A DNA stretch of 35,100 bases, from contig JASJAT010000034.1 in assembly GCA_030066885.1 (NCBI GenBank), positions 1-35,100 on the forward strand, written 5' to 3'. The position numbers and the translations under genes are program-made. How positions within the stretch are numbered: the stretch's first letter is position 1; each line of letters starts with the position of its first letter. The notes under the pieces were generated by a model, which searched no databases, was not told where the DNA came from, and saw nothing but the letters and a program-made list of their open reading frames with translations. Shown here one piece after another: positions 16,371 through 26,050 of the stretch. This DNA is from Arenicellales bacterium (GTDB taxonomy: Bacteria; Pseudomonadota; Gammaproteobacteria; Arenicellales; JAANXG01).

Positions 16371-17216
16371 CTACTGGGTATTGGTACAGCCTTCTGTAAT
16401 TCGATCGAAGCCGGCATAGTCTCGGTGACAGGATATTTTTTCAAAACCTGCTTTACCCAACAATTGTTCTACCTGCTCGGCTTGCGTCGCACCATGCTCG
16501 AGCACTAACCAACCGTTGTGCCGCAGGTGTTTACCTGCCAATGCTGTTATGACAGACAAGGCATCGAGTCCGTCAGGACCCGCGCGCAAGGCGTGCACAG
16601 GTTCGTGCGCCAGGTCACCCTTTTGAAAGCACGGGTCGTTCTCCGCGACGTAAGGTGGATTGCAGACGATCAGGTCGAAAGTGCGTCCTGTTAAGGCGTC
16701 GAACCAATCACTTGCAGCAAATTGGATGTTCTGCACCTCCAGACTACGTGCATTTGCTGCGGCAACCGCGAGCGCGCCCGGTGAGATGTCGGTCGCGATG
16801 ATTTCGCACAGGGGTCGTTCCTTGGCGATGGCCAAACCGACAGCACCGCTGCCGGTGCCCAGATCCACAACTTGCCGGCGTTCATTTACAGGCAGATGCA
16901 CCAGTGCGCGTTCCACCAGGTGTTCGGTTTCGGGGCGAGGTATCAGAACCTTTTCATTAACCGCCAGGGTCAATGACCAAAACTCCTTCCGGCCCGTTAT
17001 GTAGGCGACAGGTTCACCCCGTTGGCGTCGGTGAACATATTCATTAAAACACTCATCGTGTTTTTGGTTTAGCGATTCGTCTGCACGGGACATAACCCAT
17101 GCCAGATCCTTTTCCAGACAATGTTGAAGTAGAACACGCGCATCAAGATCCGCTGTAGAACTAATTTCCTTCAGCTCATTCTTGGCGTTAACCAGGGCGT
17201 TTTTTATCGTCGGCAT
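16371..17216 (-). CDS. prmC: Release factor N5-glutamine methyltransferase
   Basis: SAM-dependent enzyme that methylates the GGQ glutamine of RF1 and RF2. It has 281 residues. GEPVAYITGRKEFW (67-80) and LIPRPETE (91-98) belong to the N-terminal substrate domain. VDLGTGSGAVGLAIA (107-121) is the SAM site, and NPPYV (186-190) is the catalytic NPPY that holds the target glutamine. The start ATG at 17216 lies 14 bp from the prfA stop. The hemA-prfA-prmC order is the classical one and couples RF1 to its modifying enzyme. Confidence 0.95.
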   Translation of the reverse strand: MPTIKNALVNAKNELKEISSTADLDARVLLQHCLEKDLAWVMSRADESLNQKHDECFNEYVHRRQRGEPVAYITGRKEFWSLTLAVNEKVLIPRPETEHLVERALVHLPVNERRQVVDLGTGSGAVGLAIAKERPLCEIIATDISPGALAVAAANARSLEVQNIQFAASDWFDALTGRTFDLIVCNPPYVAENDPCFQKGDLAHEPVHALRAGPDGLDALSVITALAGKHLRHNGWLVLEHGATQAEQVEQLLGKAGFEKISCHRDYAGFDRITEGCTNTQ

Positions 17217-17230
17217 ACAGAACTACCGGC

Positions 17231-18319
17231 TTAGTCTTCGGCTGACAAAGCTGCCAACTGGTTCGTTTGATGTTCCGCAATCAAAGGCCCAATCACCTGA
17301 TCCATGTCACCTGTGAGTACTTCGTCCAGCTTGTACAAAGTGAGGCCTATTCGATGATCCGTGATACGTCCCTGCGGAAAGTTATAGGTACGTATCCGTT
17401 CTGAGCGATCGCCGCTACCGACCAAAGATTTTCTCGTCTGTGCTTCTTCGACTTGCTGTTTCGTCCTTTCAGCTTCGAGTAGTCGAGAGCGGAGTACGGT
17501 CATAGCGCGAGCCTTGTTCTTGTGTTGCGAACGATCATCTTGCGACTCTACGACGATGCCGCTCGGAAGATGGGTAATTCGAATCGCAGAATCGGTTTTG
17601 TTGACGTGCTGGCCTCCAGCCCCGGAGGAACGAAAGGTATCGATACGCAAATCCTGCGGGTTGATTTCCACGTCGTCGATTTCTTCAGCTTCGGGCATTA
17701 CCGCTACCGTGCAAGCGGAAGTATGTATGCGACCTTGAGCCTCAGTCTCGGGCACACGCTGGACTCGATGTGCACCTGATTCAAACTTCAAGTGGGAGTA
17801 CACATTCTTACCGACCACCCGACTGATGATTTCCTTGTATCCACCGTGCTCACCTTCACTTTTACTGAGCACCTCCACTTTCCATCCCCGTTTTTCCGCA
17901 TACATGGTGTACATACGGAACAGATCACCCGCGAACAATCCGGCTTCGTCACCGCCGGTACCCGCACGTACTTCTAAAAGAATATTACGTCCGTCGTTGG
18001 GGTCTTTAGGAATTAGGAGTTTTTGAATCTCTTGCTCCTGCTGACTCAGTTTGCTTTCCAAACCCTTGACTTCCTGTTGTGCCAGCTCACGAAGTTCGCT
18101 GTCGCTGTCTTCGAGCATGGATTTTGCCGCATCGAGTTCGCTACAGGTCGCCTGATGCAACCTGTACTGCGTGACTACCGGCTCTATTTCCGCGAGTTCT
18201 ATAGATAAACTCTTGAAGAGATTTTGATCACTAATGGTGGCCGGGTCGGTGAGTAACCCGCTTATCTCTTCTTGTCGTTCGACCAACTGATCTAGCTTCG
18301 CATGTATCGATGGATTCAT
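17231..18319 (-). CDS. prfA: Peptide chain release factor 1
   Basis: Class I release factor recognising UAA and UAG. From ATG 18319 it has 362 residues; an in-frame TTG at 18331 is less likely because the family starts MxPSIxx[16 protein letters not shown] contains the PxT tripeptide (PET) that marks RF1 rather than RF2. [15 protein letters not shown] carries the GGQ (about 235-237) that triggers peptidyl-tRNA hydrolysis and is the PrmC target. It lies 18 bp downstream of hemA on the same transcript. Confidence 0.96.
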   Translation of the reverse strand: MNPSIHAKLDQLVERQEEISGLLTDPATISDQNLFKSLSIELAEIEPVVTQYRLHQATCSELDAAKSMLEDSDSELRELAQQEVKGLESKLSQQEQEIQKLLIPKDPNDGRNILLEVRAGTGGDEAGLFAGDLFRMYTMYAEKRGWKVEVLSKSEGEHGGYKEIISRVVGKNVYSHLKFESGAHRVQRVPETEAQGRIHTSACTVAVMPEAEEIDDVEINPQDLRIDTFRSSGAGGQHVNKTDSAIRITHLPSGIVVESQDDRSQHKNKARAMTVLRSRLLEAERTKQQVEEAQTRKSLVGSGDRSERIRTYNFPQGRITDHRIGLTLYKLDEVLTGDMDQVIGPLIAEHQTNQLAALSAED

Positions 18320-18337
18320 ACTTCTTAACAACTCATC

Positions 18338-19603
18338 TCAGCTTTCCAGTTTAAACAGGCGGCGAACTGCTTCGCTTAAAGTGCCGTCACTATCGCTCCT
18401 GGTCAGTTGTTCAGTAGGGCTATGGGTAAACTTTTTAGATAGGCTGTTTGCGAGTTGCTGTACAACCGCATTCGCGTCTTCGCCAGATTGTAGTTTTTTA
18501 TACGCACGCTGCAGCTCTGCCTCGACGATACGATCCATAGATTGACGCAATGCCTTTATGGTTGGGACCGCGTTCAAGCTGTGTAACCAGCCCATGAATT
18601 CTTCGGTGTGTACGTCTATGATCTGCTCGGCCTCTTCAGCCGCCGCTTTGCGGGCCTGCAGGTTTTCCTCTATCACCCCTCGCAGGTCATCCACTGTATA
18701 CAGGAACACATCGTTCAGTTCAGCCACCTCGGGTTCTATATCGCGAGGTACGGCTAAATCCACCATAAACATGGGGCGATGCCTTCGTTTCTTCAAGGCA
18801 CTCTCAACAGCACCTTTGCCCAGTATTGGCAGCGTACTAGCAGTGGAAGATATAACGATATCCCCATCGCTCAAGCGTGCCGGTAGTTCGTCCAGAGATA
18901 TGGCTTCCGCTTGATAGAGTTGAGCGAGATTACGAGCACGTTCCAGCGTGCGATTGGCGACAATCAAATGTTTTACCCCGTTCTCCTTTAGATGACGGGC
19001 AGTCAGCTCAATAGTTTCACCGGCTCCGATCATTAACACCGTCTGTTGGGATAAATCACTGAAGATCTGTTTGGCCAACGACACCGCGGCGTAAGCGACG
19101 CTGACTGCACTGGTTCCGATCGCCGTGTCGGTGCGTACGCGTTTAGCTACAGTAAACGTCTGTTGGAACAGTCGATTCAATATCTTGCCGGTAACGCCGG
19201 TTTTGTGGGCGATGGCGAAAGCTTCTTTCATCTGTCCAAGAATTTGCGGTTCACCAAGAACCATCGAGTCCAATCCTGCGGCGACGCGGAAGGCATGACG
19301 CACTGCTTGTGCATCTGGATAGCGGTATAAATATGGTGAAATGTCCGCTTGTGACAGACCGTGAAAGTTACACAACCACGTTATGATCTGCTCGGATGTA
19401 TCGCTCTGTTGGTGGCAATAAATTTCAGTGCGGTTGCAGGTCGAAAGAATGGTCGCTTCTTCAACAGCGTTCTTGGTGGTTAACTCCCGTAGGGCATCAC
19501 CAAGGAGATCGGTTGTGACGGCCGCCTGCTCTCGAATACGGATCGGTGCGCTCTCGTGATTAAGCCCTAGCGCGAGTAAATGTACTTTCCTTTTTGTATC
19601 CAC
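18338..19603 (-). CDS. hemA: Glutamyl-tRNA reductase
   Basis: NADPH-dependent reduction of glutamyl-tRNA(Glu) to glutamate-1-semialdehyde, the first committed step of C5 tetrapyrrole synthesis. The 421-residue protein has STCNRTEIY with the catalytic cysteine C56, the NADPH motif MIGAGETIELTARHL (about 190-205), and a C-terminal dimerisation helix region ending RRLFKLES. The start is GTG at 19603; no ATG precedes the conserved VHLLALGLNHESAP. It is 15 bp downstream of a CstA-like gene, which is unusual since hemA more often leads its own transcript. Confidence 0.95.
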   Translation of the reverse strand: MDTKRKVHLLALGLNHESAPIRIREQAAVTTDLLGDALRELTTKNAVEEATILSTCNRTEIYCHQQSDTSEQIITWLCNFHGLSQADISPYLYRYPDAQAVRHAFRVAAGLDSMVLGEPQILGQMKEAFAIAHKTGVTGKILNRLFQQTFTVAKRVRTDTAIGTSAVSVAYAAVSLAKQIFSDLSQQTVLMIGAGETIELTARHLKENGVKHLIVANRTLERARNLAQLYQAEAISLDELPARLSDGDIVISSTASTLPILGKGAVESALKKRRHRPMFMVDLAVPRDIEPEVAELNDVFLYTVDDLRGVIEENLQARKAAAEEAEQIIDVHTEEFMGWLHSLNAVPTIKALRQSMDRIVEAELQRAYKKLQSGEDANAVVQQLANSLSKKFTHSPTEQLTRSDSDGTLSEAVRRLFKLES

Positions 19604-19618
19604 GGGCTTAACAATCTC

Positions 19619-21340
19619 TTACCTTGAAGCTCGGGCTAATGGGATCGCACTCGCTTGTTGCTGACGGACTTTTAAGATAGCGGACACGCAAGCAGTCAAA
19701 CTGATGATGGCAATTACACCAATCAAACAAGCCAATAAAAATAGTAACCACTCTTGCTTTTGCCACCAATCAATCAGCAACCAGATTAACCCCCATATTG
19801 CAAACACCAGGCTGAACAGTGCTGGCACAAATGAAAATAAGGCGTTTCGAGCTATTCGCAACAAGATTAAAGTGAGCACCATCAGAAAAATCCCGGCGAA
19901 AAGTTGATTGGCCACCCCGAAAACAAGCCAATGCTTCAGTTCTAGATCAGCCTGAAAAAGCCACAGCGCTGCAATCGCCACGAAGCCAACCGCCAATCGT
20001 TCTCTATAATGCGGGCTAAATAGCGTTGTGAGTTCAAAGTCTTCCACAAATTCTTCTACGGCATAGGCGAGCGTTCGCAGCGCATACTCGAGCATGATAA
20101 GGGTGAGACCGGCAAACACCGCCGCCACCGCAGCAACTGCCAAGGAGTAAGGGATCCCGACAACGGCAACAAAACGCGCCAATTTGACCACAGCGATATC
20201 GAGCCAAGCGTACAACGAGGCCTGATCTGGCCAAACACTGTAGAAAGATAGCCACTCTTCCTGGGTAGTGAAACCTGCACACAGTACCAATAAGACCACC
20301 ACGCCTAAGACGCCCACCGTTAGCATGCTGCCATACCCTAACATTGGCACGTCTTTTTGCTGCTTGATTTGCCTTACGACAGGACCGGTCATAATCAGGG
20401 CATACACACCCGAAATCGCGCCACCTGTAATCGCCAGGAAAAGCAGCGGAAAGACACTGGGCAGGTCATCATCTAACTGAAAGTCCGGTGCTACTAGCGG
20501 TGAAGGAGTCAATATCAACCCGATCACCACAAGCAGGACCAGCAGGATCAGCAACACGCCCATAAAAGCGCCGCGTGGTTGTGCCACCAAGTTAACCGGC
20601 GCCTTGATGGATTTGTAAGCCAGGACTAAGGCTACAGTAGCCCAGATCAATTCATTGGATAGGTTGAGTATCTCGACGCTGCCGAGATGAAATCGCCAAA
20701 TTCCGGTAGCACTTAATGGAAGCCACTGTCCCAATAGTATGCCGGCTATGAACAATACAATCCCCGCGTTCAGCCAGATCAATAGCGTTGGGTTTGCCTG
20801 TGTCCCAAACCCCCGGCGAAGTACAAAGGGGGCAATCACCAGACACAAAAAGCTCCAGGTAGCCTCGGGGTGGGCTTGCAGCAATTGACCAAGTAACACG
20901 CTCATCAGGGCACACAGACACAAAAGGACAATGACGCCGAGTAGGTACATCGGGAACGCGCCCCAAATGCCGGTTTGGTCGTAAACAATACCGGCTAGAC
21001 TGTCTCCGGACCTACGCAAGCTGGACCACAGGCTGGCCAGTGCAAATGTACCCCCGGCCACCAGAGAGCCGGCCACTACCCACAAAAAAGCGGGAATCCA
21101 GCCCCAGATCACCCCCACAGCCACACCTAAAACCGACAAAATACCGAAACCGGCGATGATATTGCTGAACAGTATCCAACGTTCGGTGGCGACAAGGTCA
21201 TGCTCATCGGCCCTGCGTAGTGCCGGTGTCGAGGCATCCTTGTTTATCCGAAACACCGCCAAAGCAAGGAATTTCGCGTAATAGCGGTAGCCCATCACGA
21301 AGACAAACAAGACAATTGCCAGTAGTAGCAGTGTATTCAT
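19619..21340 (-). CDS. CstA-family membrane protein
   Basis: Inner-membrane protein of 573 residues with roughly sixteen hydrophobic segments. It follows the CstA layout: an N-terminal helix, then MGYRYYAKFLALAVFRINKDASTPA, then ERWILFSNIIAGFGILSVLGVAVGVIWGWIPAFLW, corresponding to the pore-forming region where canonical members have HHWxSIAGxGPIxGP. Here that His/Gly/Pro motif is degraded (LFSNIIAGFGIL). CstA proteins are peptide or pyruvate importers, usually 600-700 residues; this one is shorter and diverged, so substrate transport is not assured. It leads the leftward hemA operon, 15 bp before hemA. Confidence 0.75.
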   Translation of the reverse strand: MNTLLLLAIVLFVFVMGYRYYAKFLALAVFRINKDASTPALRRADEHDLVATERWILFSNIIAGFGILSVLGVAVGVIWGWIPAFLWVVAGSLVAGGTFALASLWSSLRRSGDSLAGIVYDQTGIWGAFPMYLLGVIVLLCLCALMSVLLGQLLQAHPEATWSFLCLVIAPFVLRRGFGTQANPTLLIWLNAGIVLFIAGILLGQWLPLSATGIWRFHLGSVEILNLSNELIWATVALVLAYKSIKAPVNLVAQPRGAFMGVLLILLVLLVVIGLILTPSPLVAPDFQLDDDLPSVFPLLFLAITGGAISGVYALIMTGPVVRQIKQQKDVPMLGYGSMLTVGVLGVVVLLVLCAGFTTQEEWLSFYSVWPDQASLYAWLDIAVVKLARFVAVVGIPYSLAVAAVAAVFAGLTLIMLEYALRTLAYAVEEFVEDFELTTLFSPHYRERLAVGFVAIAALWLFQADLELKHWLVFGVANQLFAGIFLMVLTLILLRIARNALFSFVPALFSLVFAIWGLIWLLIDWWQKQEWLLFLLACLIGVIAIISLTACVSAILKVRQQQASAIPLARASR

Positions 21341-21568
21341 TGACTGTTGGTACTTAGCTCAGTAGCGCAAAAAGGTATTCGACAAAGGATATAGATGCCT
21401 ATAATAATGTAAGAAATGCAAGGGCGGAGTTAAAATGGACCTATATTTGAATTCCGTTGTCTCATACAAAGTGTACGGTGGTGTTGTCTCTGCTTTTTCA
21501 GCTTGCTTCAAGCAAACTCATTAAGCAAGCACGAAAAACGCTCCAACTTCATCAAGATCTAAGAAATT
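21341..21568. other. Divergent intergenic region (cstA-like / TPR lipoprotein)
   Basis: The 228 bp must hold promoters for both directions. An imperfect hairpin, agcttgcttcaagcaaactc, is followed by attaagcaagc (about 21500-21530). I see no convincing consensus promoter or known operator. Confidence 0.3.
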
Positions 21569-23308
21569 ATGTGCCTGTCACTGCAAAAACGATACTGGTT
21601 TAGTGTTGTTGTCGGTATATCGATCGGATTAGCGGGATGTGCAACCGCACCCGAATCCACCGCCCCGACGGTTCAGCCCACGACAAGCGAAATAGACGCC
21701 ATCGGGACTGAATTACCTGATGTCGAGCTTACATCCGAACTGTTGTATCAGCTTTTATTGGGTGAACTTGCTATCCAGCGCGAAGAGTACCAAACAGCCG
21801 CGGAGGCATTTGCCAAAGCAGCCGAGAAATCCCAGGACTACCGGATAGCGGAACGTGGTACCCGCGTTGCGTTGAGAGCCAGAGACTATGACCGCGCACA
21901 GCAAACAGCACGTATATGGGCAAAGTTAAAGCCCGAAGATACGGCACCCCTCGAAGTCGTCGCCATGTCTTTGGTCGAGGATGGACGTATCGATGAAGCG
22001 TACGCAGTTGTCGAAGAGTTGCTTGATCTCGACAGCAAGACGGGAAACGTCTATCGACGACTCGCGGATCTACTGAGCAGGCAACCGAATCAGAGCGGTG
22101 CTCTGGAATTGTTGTCCCGTCTTATTGCCCAGAGCCCGAATGACCCTGAACTCTATTATGCCCAGGCATTTCTAGCCGATCGGATAAAAGAGTTTGACGT
22201 GGTGGTTGAATCCATAGACAAGGCACTGGAGCTAAAACCCGATTGGGAAGAGGCTGCGTTAGCTAAAGCTGCCCACCTGGTGAGTCGTCAGGCCGATAAG
22301 GAGTCCGTGGTTGGGTTTTGTAAGCAATTCTTGGAAGACAATGCGCAGGCCAATAGGCTGCGGCTTTATCTGGCTCGTTACCTGGTCGATCAGGGAGACC
22401 TTGAGGGGGGATTCGATGAGTTCGTTGCGCTCATCGAACAAGATCCCAGTAACACAGATGCCCTGTACGCAGCTGGTTTGCTGGGTCTTCAACTTGAGCA
22501 GTTTGATGAAGCCGAAAACTACCTGAAACAAAACCTCAAACTGCGCCCCAATAATGACCAAATCCGCTTATATCTCGGGCAATTAGAGATAGAGCGCGAG
22601 CGCTACGAACAAGCAGAGCAGTGGTATAGAGAAGTGCGATCTGAGGGATATTATTTTGAAGCCCAGATCGCAATCGCCGACGTGCTGGCTGAAACTAAGG
22701 GTGTCGATGCGGCGTTAGAGCACTTACAGACGTTGCACCCAGGCGACCAGGAAGCGTACGTGCGCTGGGTGTTGGCACAGGAGCGGGTGTTGCGCACCGG
22801 TAAGAGATTAATGGAAGCAAAGGATATGCTCGACGCGGCTGTCGATCGTTATCCGGAAGATACCGATCTCATATACGCGCGTGGTTTGCTTGCGGCGCAG
22901 TTAGACCTGCTCGAGATTCATGAACGCGACATGAGGAAGCTGCTGGTAAAGGATCCCACCAACGCACATGCGTTGAATGCACTGGGCTATACACTGGCCG
23001 ATTCTACCGATCGGTATGAAGAAGCACATACGCTCATCGAACAAGCGCTTTCCATACGTCCCGAGGACCCGTTCATTCTAGATAGTATGGGTTGGGTGCT
23101 ATATCGTTTGGGCAATCATGCGGACGCTATAGAGTATTTAGAGCGGGCCCTGACCAAACGGGAGGATGCGGAGATTGCAGCGCATTTGGGTGAGGTATTG
23201 TGGGTCACGGGTGAACAAGAGCGCGCGAAGGAAGTTTGGCAACGAGCCCTTGATCAACATCCAGACAATGACGTTCTGCGGGATACTTTAAAAAAATTCA
23301 ACCAATGA
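21569..23308 (+). CDS. TPR-repeat lipoprotein (PA4667-like)
   Basis: Protein of 579 residues with a lipoprotein signal (lipobox GLAGC, Cys about residue 24) and then mostly tandem tetratricopeptide repeats, such as LLLGELAIQREEYQTAAEAF, YAAGLLGLQLEQFDEAENYL and LDSMGWVLYRLGNHADAIEY near the C-terminus. It probably faces the periplasm as a scaffold. It overlaps lolB by 4 bp (ATGA), so translation is coupled, matching the Pseudomonas PA4667-lolB pair. The constant link to the lipoprotein-sorting protein LolB hints at an envelope role, but none is proved here. Confidence 0.9.
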   Translation: MCLSLQKRYWFSVVVGISIGLAGCATAPESTAPTVQPTTSEIDAIGTELPDVELTSELLYQLLLGELAIQREEYQTAAEAFAKAAEKSQDYRIAERGTRVALRARDYDRAQQTARIWAKLKPEDTAPLEVVAMSLVEDGRIDEAYAVVEELLDLDSKTGNVYRRLADLLSRQPNQSGALELLSRLIAQSPNDPELYYAQAFLADRIKEFDVVVESIDKALELKPDWEEAALAKAAHLVSRQADKESVVGFCKQFLEDNAQANRLRLYLARYLVDQGDLEGGFDEFVALIEQDPSNTDALYAAGLLGLQLEQFDEAENYLKQNLKLRPNNDQIRLYLGQLEIERERYEQAEQWYREVRSEGYYFEAQIAIADVLAETKGVDAALEHLQTLHPGDQEAYVRWVLAQERVLRTGKRLMEAKDMLDAAVDRYPEDTDLIYARGLLAAQLDLLEIHERDMRKLLVKDPTNAHALNALGYTLADSTDRYEEAHTLIEQALSIRPEDPFILDSMGWVLYRLGNHADAIEYLERALTKREDAEIAAHLGEVLWVTGEQERAKEVWQRALDQHPDNDVLRDTLKKFNQ

Positions 23309-23952
23309 CATTCCGTGGACTCTTGGCCGGGATGGCCATTGGGGTGTTGGCTCTCACCGGTTGCGCCAGCGCACCCTCCAGACCCGCTGTCGACGATCCT
23401 GTTAAAGCCTGGCAACACAGGGTAAATGATCTATCTGCTATCGCCAGCTGGGAAGTCAAGGCGAAACTGGCTGTAAAAACCCACAAAAGAGGGGGCCAAG
23501 CAAATATGTTGTGGCGTCGGGAGCAGGCTGATCACAACATCAATTTGTATGGACCTCTCGGCGGCGGTCGCGTCATTCTAACCCGGACCGCAGAAGGCGC
23601 CATCCTTCGGGACAACAAGAAAAGAACTTATCACGCTGATACGACGGAAGAGCTTCTGTATCGCGTCGCGGGCTGGCAGGTGCCGTTCGGATCCATGCGC
23701 TATTGGGTATTGGGGGTGCCGGAGCCCGGCCAAGGCTACGAAGAATCCATAGATGAATGGGGTCGCTTACAGACCTTGCGACAATCCGGGTGGGAGATCG
23801 AATTCGTGGAGTACCGAGACTTCGACGGGCGCGAGCTTCCGCGCAAGTTCCTAATGACCGCGTTGCCCGGTACCACCCATATCGTAGACGACCCACTCGG
23901 TGAAAACGATGAGGTTAGGGTGAAAATTATTATTAAACGTTGGCGGTTCTAA
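23305..23952 (+). CDS. lolB: Outer-membrane lipoprotein receptor LolB
   Basis: LolB accepts lipoproteins from the periplasmic carrier LolA and inserts them into the outer membrane. Of 215 residues, the signal peptide ends in the lipobox ALTGC (C20). The conserved LolB pattern follows with WEVKAKLAVKT, NINLYGPLGGGRVIL and WVLGVPEPGQGYEES. It overlaps the TPR gene by 4 bp. The stop TAA runs into MITE copy B. The gene normally following, ispE, is absent. Confidence 0.93.
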   Translation: MTFRGLLAGMAIGVLALTGCASAPSRPAVDDPVKAWQHRVNDLSAIASWEVKAKLAVKTHKRGGQANMLWRREQADHNINLYGPLGGGRVILTRTAEGAILRDNKKRTYHADTTEELLYRVAGWQVPFGSMRYWVLGVPEPGQGYEESIDEWGRLQTLRQSGWEIEFVEYRDFDGRELPRKFLMTALPGTTHIVDDPLGENDEVRVKIIIKRWRF

Positions 23953-24091
23953 AACCGGGGACAGTATACTTTTTAACCCGAGATGTAAGCGCAGCGCCCT
24001 GTCTGCGATTCAATCGGAACGAAGGTGCCGAAACACCCTGAATTTGTTCCTAAAAACGAATTGTTGTTAAAAAGTATACTGTCCCCGGTTT
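23952..24091. mobile_element. MITE copy B (140 bp), in the expected ispE position
   Basis: The terminal inverted repeats of 25 bp (left 23952-23976, aaaccggggacagtatactt onward; right 24067-24091) match MITE A. The interior of about 90 bp is different and has no ORF of note. It begins in the lolB stop codon and ends a few bases before the TTGACA of the tRNA-Gln promoter. Confidence 0.8.
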
Positions 24092-24096
24092 ATAAA

Positions 24097-24126
24097 TTGA
24101 CACGCGGTCGCCCTGTTGCGCAAAAT
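24097..24126 (+). promoter_or_regulatory. Probable tRNA-Gln promoter
   Basis: A perfect -35 TTGACA (24097-24102) and CAAAAT (24121-24126) are separated by 18 bp, about 90 bp before the tRNA. The -35 begins just outside the MITE B right end, so the element did not disturb it. Confidence 0.5.
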
Positions 24127-24215
24127 ACGCCGTTTTTTCAATCGGCGGTTCGGCGCTGGTGTAATGGTTAGGCTCAAAACAACCCCGCAAAGTACTTCGA
24201 CGCGGGTACATGAAT

Positions 24216-24290
24216 TGGGGTGTAGCCAAGCGGTAAGGCACCGGATTTTGATTCCGGCATGCGCAGGTTCGAATCCTGCCACCCCAGCCA
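24216..24290 (+). tRNA. tRNA-Gln (anticodon TTG)
   Basis: The 75-nt cloverleaf has acceptor TGGGGTG/CACCCCA, the anticodon stem CCGGA/TCCGG with loop TTTTGAT (anticodon TTG, reading CAA), T-arm GCAGGTTCGAATCCTGC and an encoded CCA end. It lies immediately before prs, the same position as tRNA-Gln in Pseudomonas. Confidence 0.95.
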
Positions 24291-24316
24291 CATTTCGATA
24301 TGACAGAGGATGCTGA

Positions 24317-25267
24317 GTGACTAACGAGGACCTGGCCCTTTTCACCGGTAACGCCAATCCTAAACTGGCTGAAGCAGTGGCTCGCTACCTGGGTGTCCCC
24401 GTGGGTCGTGCATTGGTTGGTCGCTTTAGTGACGGCGAAGTTAACGTCGAAATTCTAGAGAATGTTCGTGGACGGGATGTCTTTCTCATACAGCCGACGT
24501 GTGCACCCGCTAACGACAACCTGATGGAATTATTGGTCATGATCGATGCGTTGCGGCGGTCGTCGGCGCAACGAATCACGGCAGTGATACCGTATTTCGG
24601 TTACTCCCGCCAAGATCGTAGACCGCGAACTGTACGCGTTGCCATCACCGCAAAATTGGTCGCCAGTATGATTGACAAGGCTGGTGCGGATCGAGTGCTT
24701 ACCATGGATTTACACGCAGATCAGATTCAGGGATTTTTCGAGGCACCGTCGGACAATATTTATGCATCGCCGGTACTATGGGGAGAACTATGGCGCCACG
24801 AACCCGAGGACCTGCTGGTGGTGTCGCCGGACGTTGGCGGAGTCATGCGGGCACGAGCCATGGCTAAGCAGTTAGGCGCCGATCTGGCCATTATCGACAA
24901 ACGCAGGCCTAAGGCCAATGAGTCGAAAGTGATGCACATCATTGGTGAGGTCGATGAAAAGGTATGCGTGCTTATTGACGATATGGTGGATACCGCGGGC
25001 ACCTTGTGCGAAGCGGCCGCAGCTATGAAGGAAGACGGGGCTCAACGTGTGCTTGCTTACTGCACGCATCCAGTCTTGTCGGGTGATGCAGTGCAGCGTA
25101 TCACGAAGTCAAAATTGGACGAGTTGGTCGTGACGGACACCATTCCGTTGAGCGAAGAGGCTGCAGCGTGTACCAAGATTCGTCAGTTGAGTATCGCTGA
25201 GCTGCTCGGCGAGTCGATTAGGCGCATTTCGGAAGGGGACTCTGTAAGTTCCATTTTTATTGAATAA
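24317..25267 (+). CDS. prs: Ribose-phosphate pyrophosphokinase
   Basis: Makes PRPP from ribose 5-phosphate and ATP for nucleotide, histidine and tryptophan synthesis. Of 316 residues, [14 protein letters not shown] is the family N-terminus, and [19 protein letters not shown] is the ATP/flexible loop. [11 protein letters not shown] is the divalent-metal and ribose site, and [14 protein letters not shown] is the PRPP signature. The start is GTG 24317, with AGAGGA upstream; no ATG lies close by in frame. It is followed by rplY after 51 bp. Confidence 0.96.
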   Translation: MTNEDLALFTGNANPKLAEAVARYLGVPVGRALVGRFSDGEVNVEILENVRGRDVFLIQPTCAPANDNLMELLVMIDALRRSSAQRITAVIPYFGYSRQDRRPRTVRVAITAKLVASMIDKAGADRVLTMDLHADQIQGFFEAPSDNIYASPVLWGELWRHEPEDLLVVSPDVGGVMRARAMAKQLGADLAIIDKRRPKANESKVMHIIGEVDEKVCVLIDDMVDTAGTLCEAAAAMKEDGAQRVLAYCTHPVLSGDAVQRITKSKLDELVVTDTIPLSEEAAACTKIRQLSIAELLGESIRRISEGDSVSSIFIE

Positions 25268-25275
25268 TATTTTTC

Positions 25276-25301
25276 TCGGGCGGGACCTGAACGCCCAAGT
25301 T
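25276..25301 (+). promoter_or_regulatory. Stem-loop in the prs-rplY gap, possible L25 leader
   Basis: ctcgggcg and cgcccaag form an 8-bp stem with one mismatch around a 9-nt loop, 17 bp before rplY and just upstream of its GGAGAG ribosome-binding site. There is no strong U-run, so a terminator is unlikely. L25 leader RNAs are described in gammaproteobacteria; whether this is one is speculation. Confidence 0.25.
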
Positions 25302-25318
25302 TAATTGGAGAGTTAGTA

Positions 25319-26014
25319 ATGAGTACGCAGTACCAGATTCAAGCCTTGCCCAGAACCGGAAGAGGCACGGCTACAGGCCGTAAATACCGTCGAGCTGGCA
25401 GCGTTCCAGCCGTGCTTTATGGCGCAGGTAAGGACAACCAAAGTTTGCTTCTAAACCACAACGAGATCTTGCGTAACTTGGAAACCGAGGGGTTTCAGTC
25501 CGCGATTATCGACATTCAAACCGAAAACGGCACCGAGCAAGCGATTCTCAGGGATGTGCAGATGCATCCCTACAAGGCACAGGTAATGCATGTGGATTTT
25601 CAAAGGGTGAGTGCAACCGAAAAAATACGTATCGCGGTACCGCTGCATTTCATCGGTGGTGAAGAGTGTCCGGGTGTGTATAACGAAGGCGGCATAGAAT
25701 CTCACCTTATCAACGAAGTGGAGGTGGAATGTCTACCAGCAGATCTGCCTGAGTATCTTGAGGTCGATATATCCGGCTTGCACCTGCATGAATCGGTCAA
25801 ACTAACCGACATCAAAGTCCCAGAGGACGTGGTCATAACGGCATTGCTTCACGAGGGTGAGGATCAGACGATAGCATCTATCCTGGCGCCTAAGGCCATC
25901 GAGGAAGAAGAACTGGTTGAAGCCGAAGAAGAAGCACTGGCAGAAGGTGAAGAGGAAGAGGGCGCAGAACCAACCGAGGGAGAAGCTCCGAAAGAAGAGC
26001 AGCAGCCTGAGTAA
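25319..26014 (+). CDS. rplY: 50S ribosomal protein bL25, CTC (long) type
   Basis: The long form of bL25 (231 residues against 94 in E. coli) binds 5S rRNA through its N-terminal domain. GTGRKYRRAGSVPAVLYGAG-like sequence is at the N-terminus (RTGRGTATGRKYRRAGSVPAVLYG), followed by the beta-barrel CTC domain (HEGEDQTIASILAP). The last 40 residues are a long acidic Glu-rich tail typical of the family. ATG 25319 is preceded by GGAGAG. The prs-rplY-pth-ychF order is conserved widely. Confidence 0.95.
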   Translation: MSTQYQIQALPRTGRGTATGRKYRRAGSVPAVLYGAGKDNQSLLLNHNEILRNLETEGFQSAIIDIQTENGTEQAILRDVQMHPYKAQVMHVDFQRVSATEKIRIAVPLHFIGGEECPGVYNEGGIESHLINEVEVECLPADLPEYLEVDISGLHLHESVKLTDIKVPEDVVITALLHEGEDQTIASILAPKAIEEEELVEAEEEALAEGEEEEGAEPTEGEAPKEEQQPE

Positions 26015-26050
26015 ATTGTTGGAGTTAGGGGCGCTTGCCTGTTAGGCAGC

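Noticed and set aside
24050-24241. Leftward ORF of 63 codons ending in KPGTVYFLT-like sequence
   Set aside because: It reads through the MITE end, the antisense of tRNA-Gln and its promoter region, and has no ribosome site or family resemblance.
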